The notes under the pieces: model-generated
The model's input: the letters and a program-made list of their open reading frames with translations, nothing else
Databases searched by the model: none
What the model was told of the DNA's origin: nothing
Part shown: in pieces, positions 5,048-5,618 of the stretch
How positions within the stretch are numbered: position 1 is the stretch's first letter
How the letters are laid out: every line of letters begins with the position of its first letter
Assembly (NCBI GenBank): GCA_014238195.1
Contig: JABABO010000368.1
Location: 1 to 5,618 of the forward strand
Length of the DNA: 5,618 nucleotides
Direction of reading: 5' to 3'
Origin: Kordiimonadaceae bacterium
Lineage (GTDB): Bacteria > Pseudomonadota > Alphaproteobacteria > Sphingomonadales > Kordiimonadaceae
Made by a program: the position numbers and the translations under genes

Positions 5048-5618
5048 ATGACCCAACATCTGACTGTCGTTGATCACCCCTTAGTGCAACATAAACTGAC
5101 CTTGCTACGTGATAAAAATACCAGTACGCATGATTTCCGCCGATTGCTGCGGGAAATCGGTTGGTTTTTGGGGTATGAAGCCTTGAAGGGCTTAAAGCTT
5201 GAAGACAAAGCCATTGCAACACCTGTCACTGAAATGGTCGGGGCAAAGCTGGCGGGTAAAAAGGTAACCCTTATCCCTATATTGCGTGCTGGCGATGGCC
5301 TGCTTGCACCATTTCTGGACCTATTACCCTCAGCGCGGGTCGGTCAAATGGGCATTGTCCGCGACGAAGAAACCCTTATGCCCAGTGTGTATTTCAAAAA
5401 ATACCCTAAGGATATAGCGGACCGCCCTGTAGTGATTTTAGACCCCATGCTAGCCACAGCAGGTTCAGCAATCGAAGCCATTAATGAGATGAAACGCACA
5501 GGGGCAACGAACATTATTTTTGTCTGCCTTGTCGCTGCCCCCGAAGGGGTTGCTAATATGAACAAGACACACCCAGACGTGCCCATCACGGCGGCTGCAT
5601 TGGATGAAAAACTTAATG
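5048..5618 (+). CDS. upp: Uracil phosphoribosyltransferase; 3' end cut by window edge
   Basis: Upp makes UMP from uracil and PRPP, the main route for uracil salvage. I translated 190 residues from ATG 5048; the family is usually about 208-210, so only the C-terminal uracil-binding end (normally a GYIVPGLGDAGDR-like block) is missing. Visible motifs are HPLVQHKLTLLRD (10-22), PILRAGDGLL (77-86), MGIVRDEETL (101-110), the PRPP-binding loop ILDPMLATAGSA (130-141) and CLVAAPEGV (160-168). The PRPP loop has A138 where E. coli has Gly (ATGGS), a minor change next to the conserved TxGS, not a sign of inactivity. RAGDGLL replaces the E. coli RAGLGM. The start agrees with the family's N-terminus, with a weak GGAA about eight bases upstream. 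The gene is divergent from cdd-nupC, and together they form a pyrimidine salvage cluster. Frames on the opposite strand here are shadows. Confidence 0.96.
   Translation, partial: MTQHLTVVDHPLVQHKLTLLRDKNTSTHDFRRLLREIGWFLGYEALKGLKLEDKAIATPVTEMVGAKLAGKKVTLIPILRAGDGLLAPFLDLLPSARVGQMGIVRDEETLMPSVYFKKYPKDIADRPVVILDPMLATAGSAIEAINEMKRTGATNIIFVCLVAAPEGVANMNKTHPDVPITAAALDEKLN

Noticed and set aside
4908..5222. A 104-codon minus-strand frame upstream of cdd.
   Set aside because: It overlaps the start of upp on the opposite strand, has a cysteine- and arginine-rich composition unlike its neighbours, and covers the promoter region.

Overview
The window looks like chromosomal housekeeping DNA from a Gram-negative bacterium of moderate G+C. 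The protein sequences (a split glycine decarboxylase with GcvPA, a GcvT beginning TPLYDLHVEAGGKMVPFAGY, a CNT nucleoside carrier, and Upp) look to me most like an alphaproteobacterium, possibly a marine lineage. That placement is an impression without a database search. There are no mobile elements, CRISPR arrays, tRNA or rRNA genes.

Layout: two metabolic blocks. (1) Glycine cleavage, all on the minus strand: promoter (2925-2952), tandem glycine riboswitch (2710-2900), possible expression platform (2639-2709), gcvT (2638-1499), gcvH (1468-1097), and gcvPA (1045 to beyond the left edge). Gaps between the genes are 30 and 51 bp, so this is one operon. gcvPB is expected beyond the left edge. (2) Pyrimidine salvage around a divergent 149-bp intergenic region: cdd (4898-4407) and nupC (4388-3159) read leftward with an 18-bp gap, and upp (5048 to beyond the right edge) reads rightward. 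NupC imports nucleosides, Cdd deaminates cytidine to uridine, and Upp converts uracil to UMP.

The most informative DNA is the 520-bp gap between nupC and gcvT. On the minus strand it holds, in order: about 100 bp with no gene or clear terminator; five 21-bp tandem repeats, each with an A7-A8 tract; a strong sigma70-type promoter (TTGACA-16 bp-TATGAT) whose -35 box starts in the last repeat; a two-aptamer glycine riboswitch with a leader-linker pairing that fits the known kink-turn; and a leader segment able to pair with the gcvT start codon region. The repeat period equals two helical turns and the nearest A/T tract falls at about -42 to -49. The array therefore looks like an in-phase curved, UP-element-like upstream sequence rather than a gene. 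I found no wholly new system; the repeat/promoter/riboswitch arrangement is the part worth testing.
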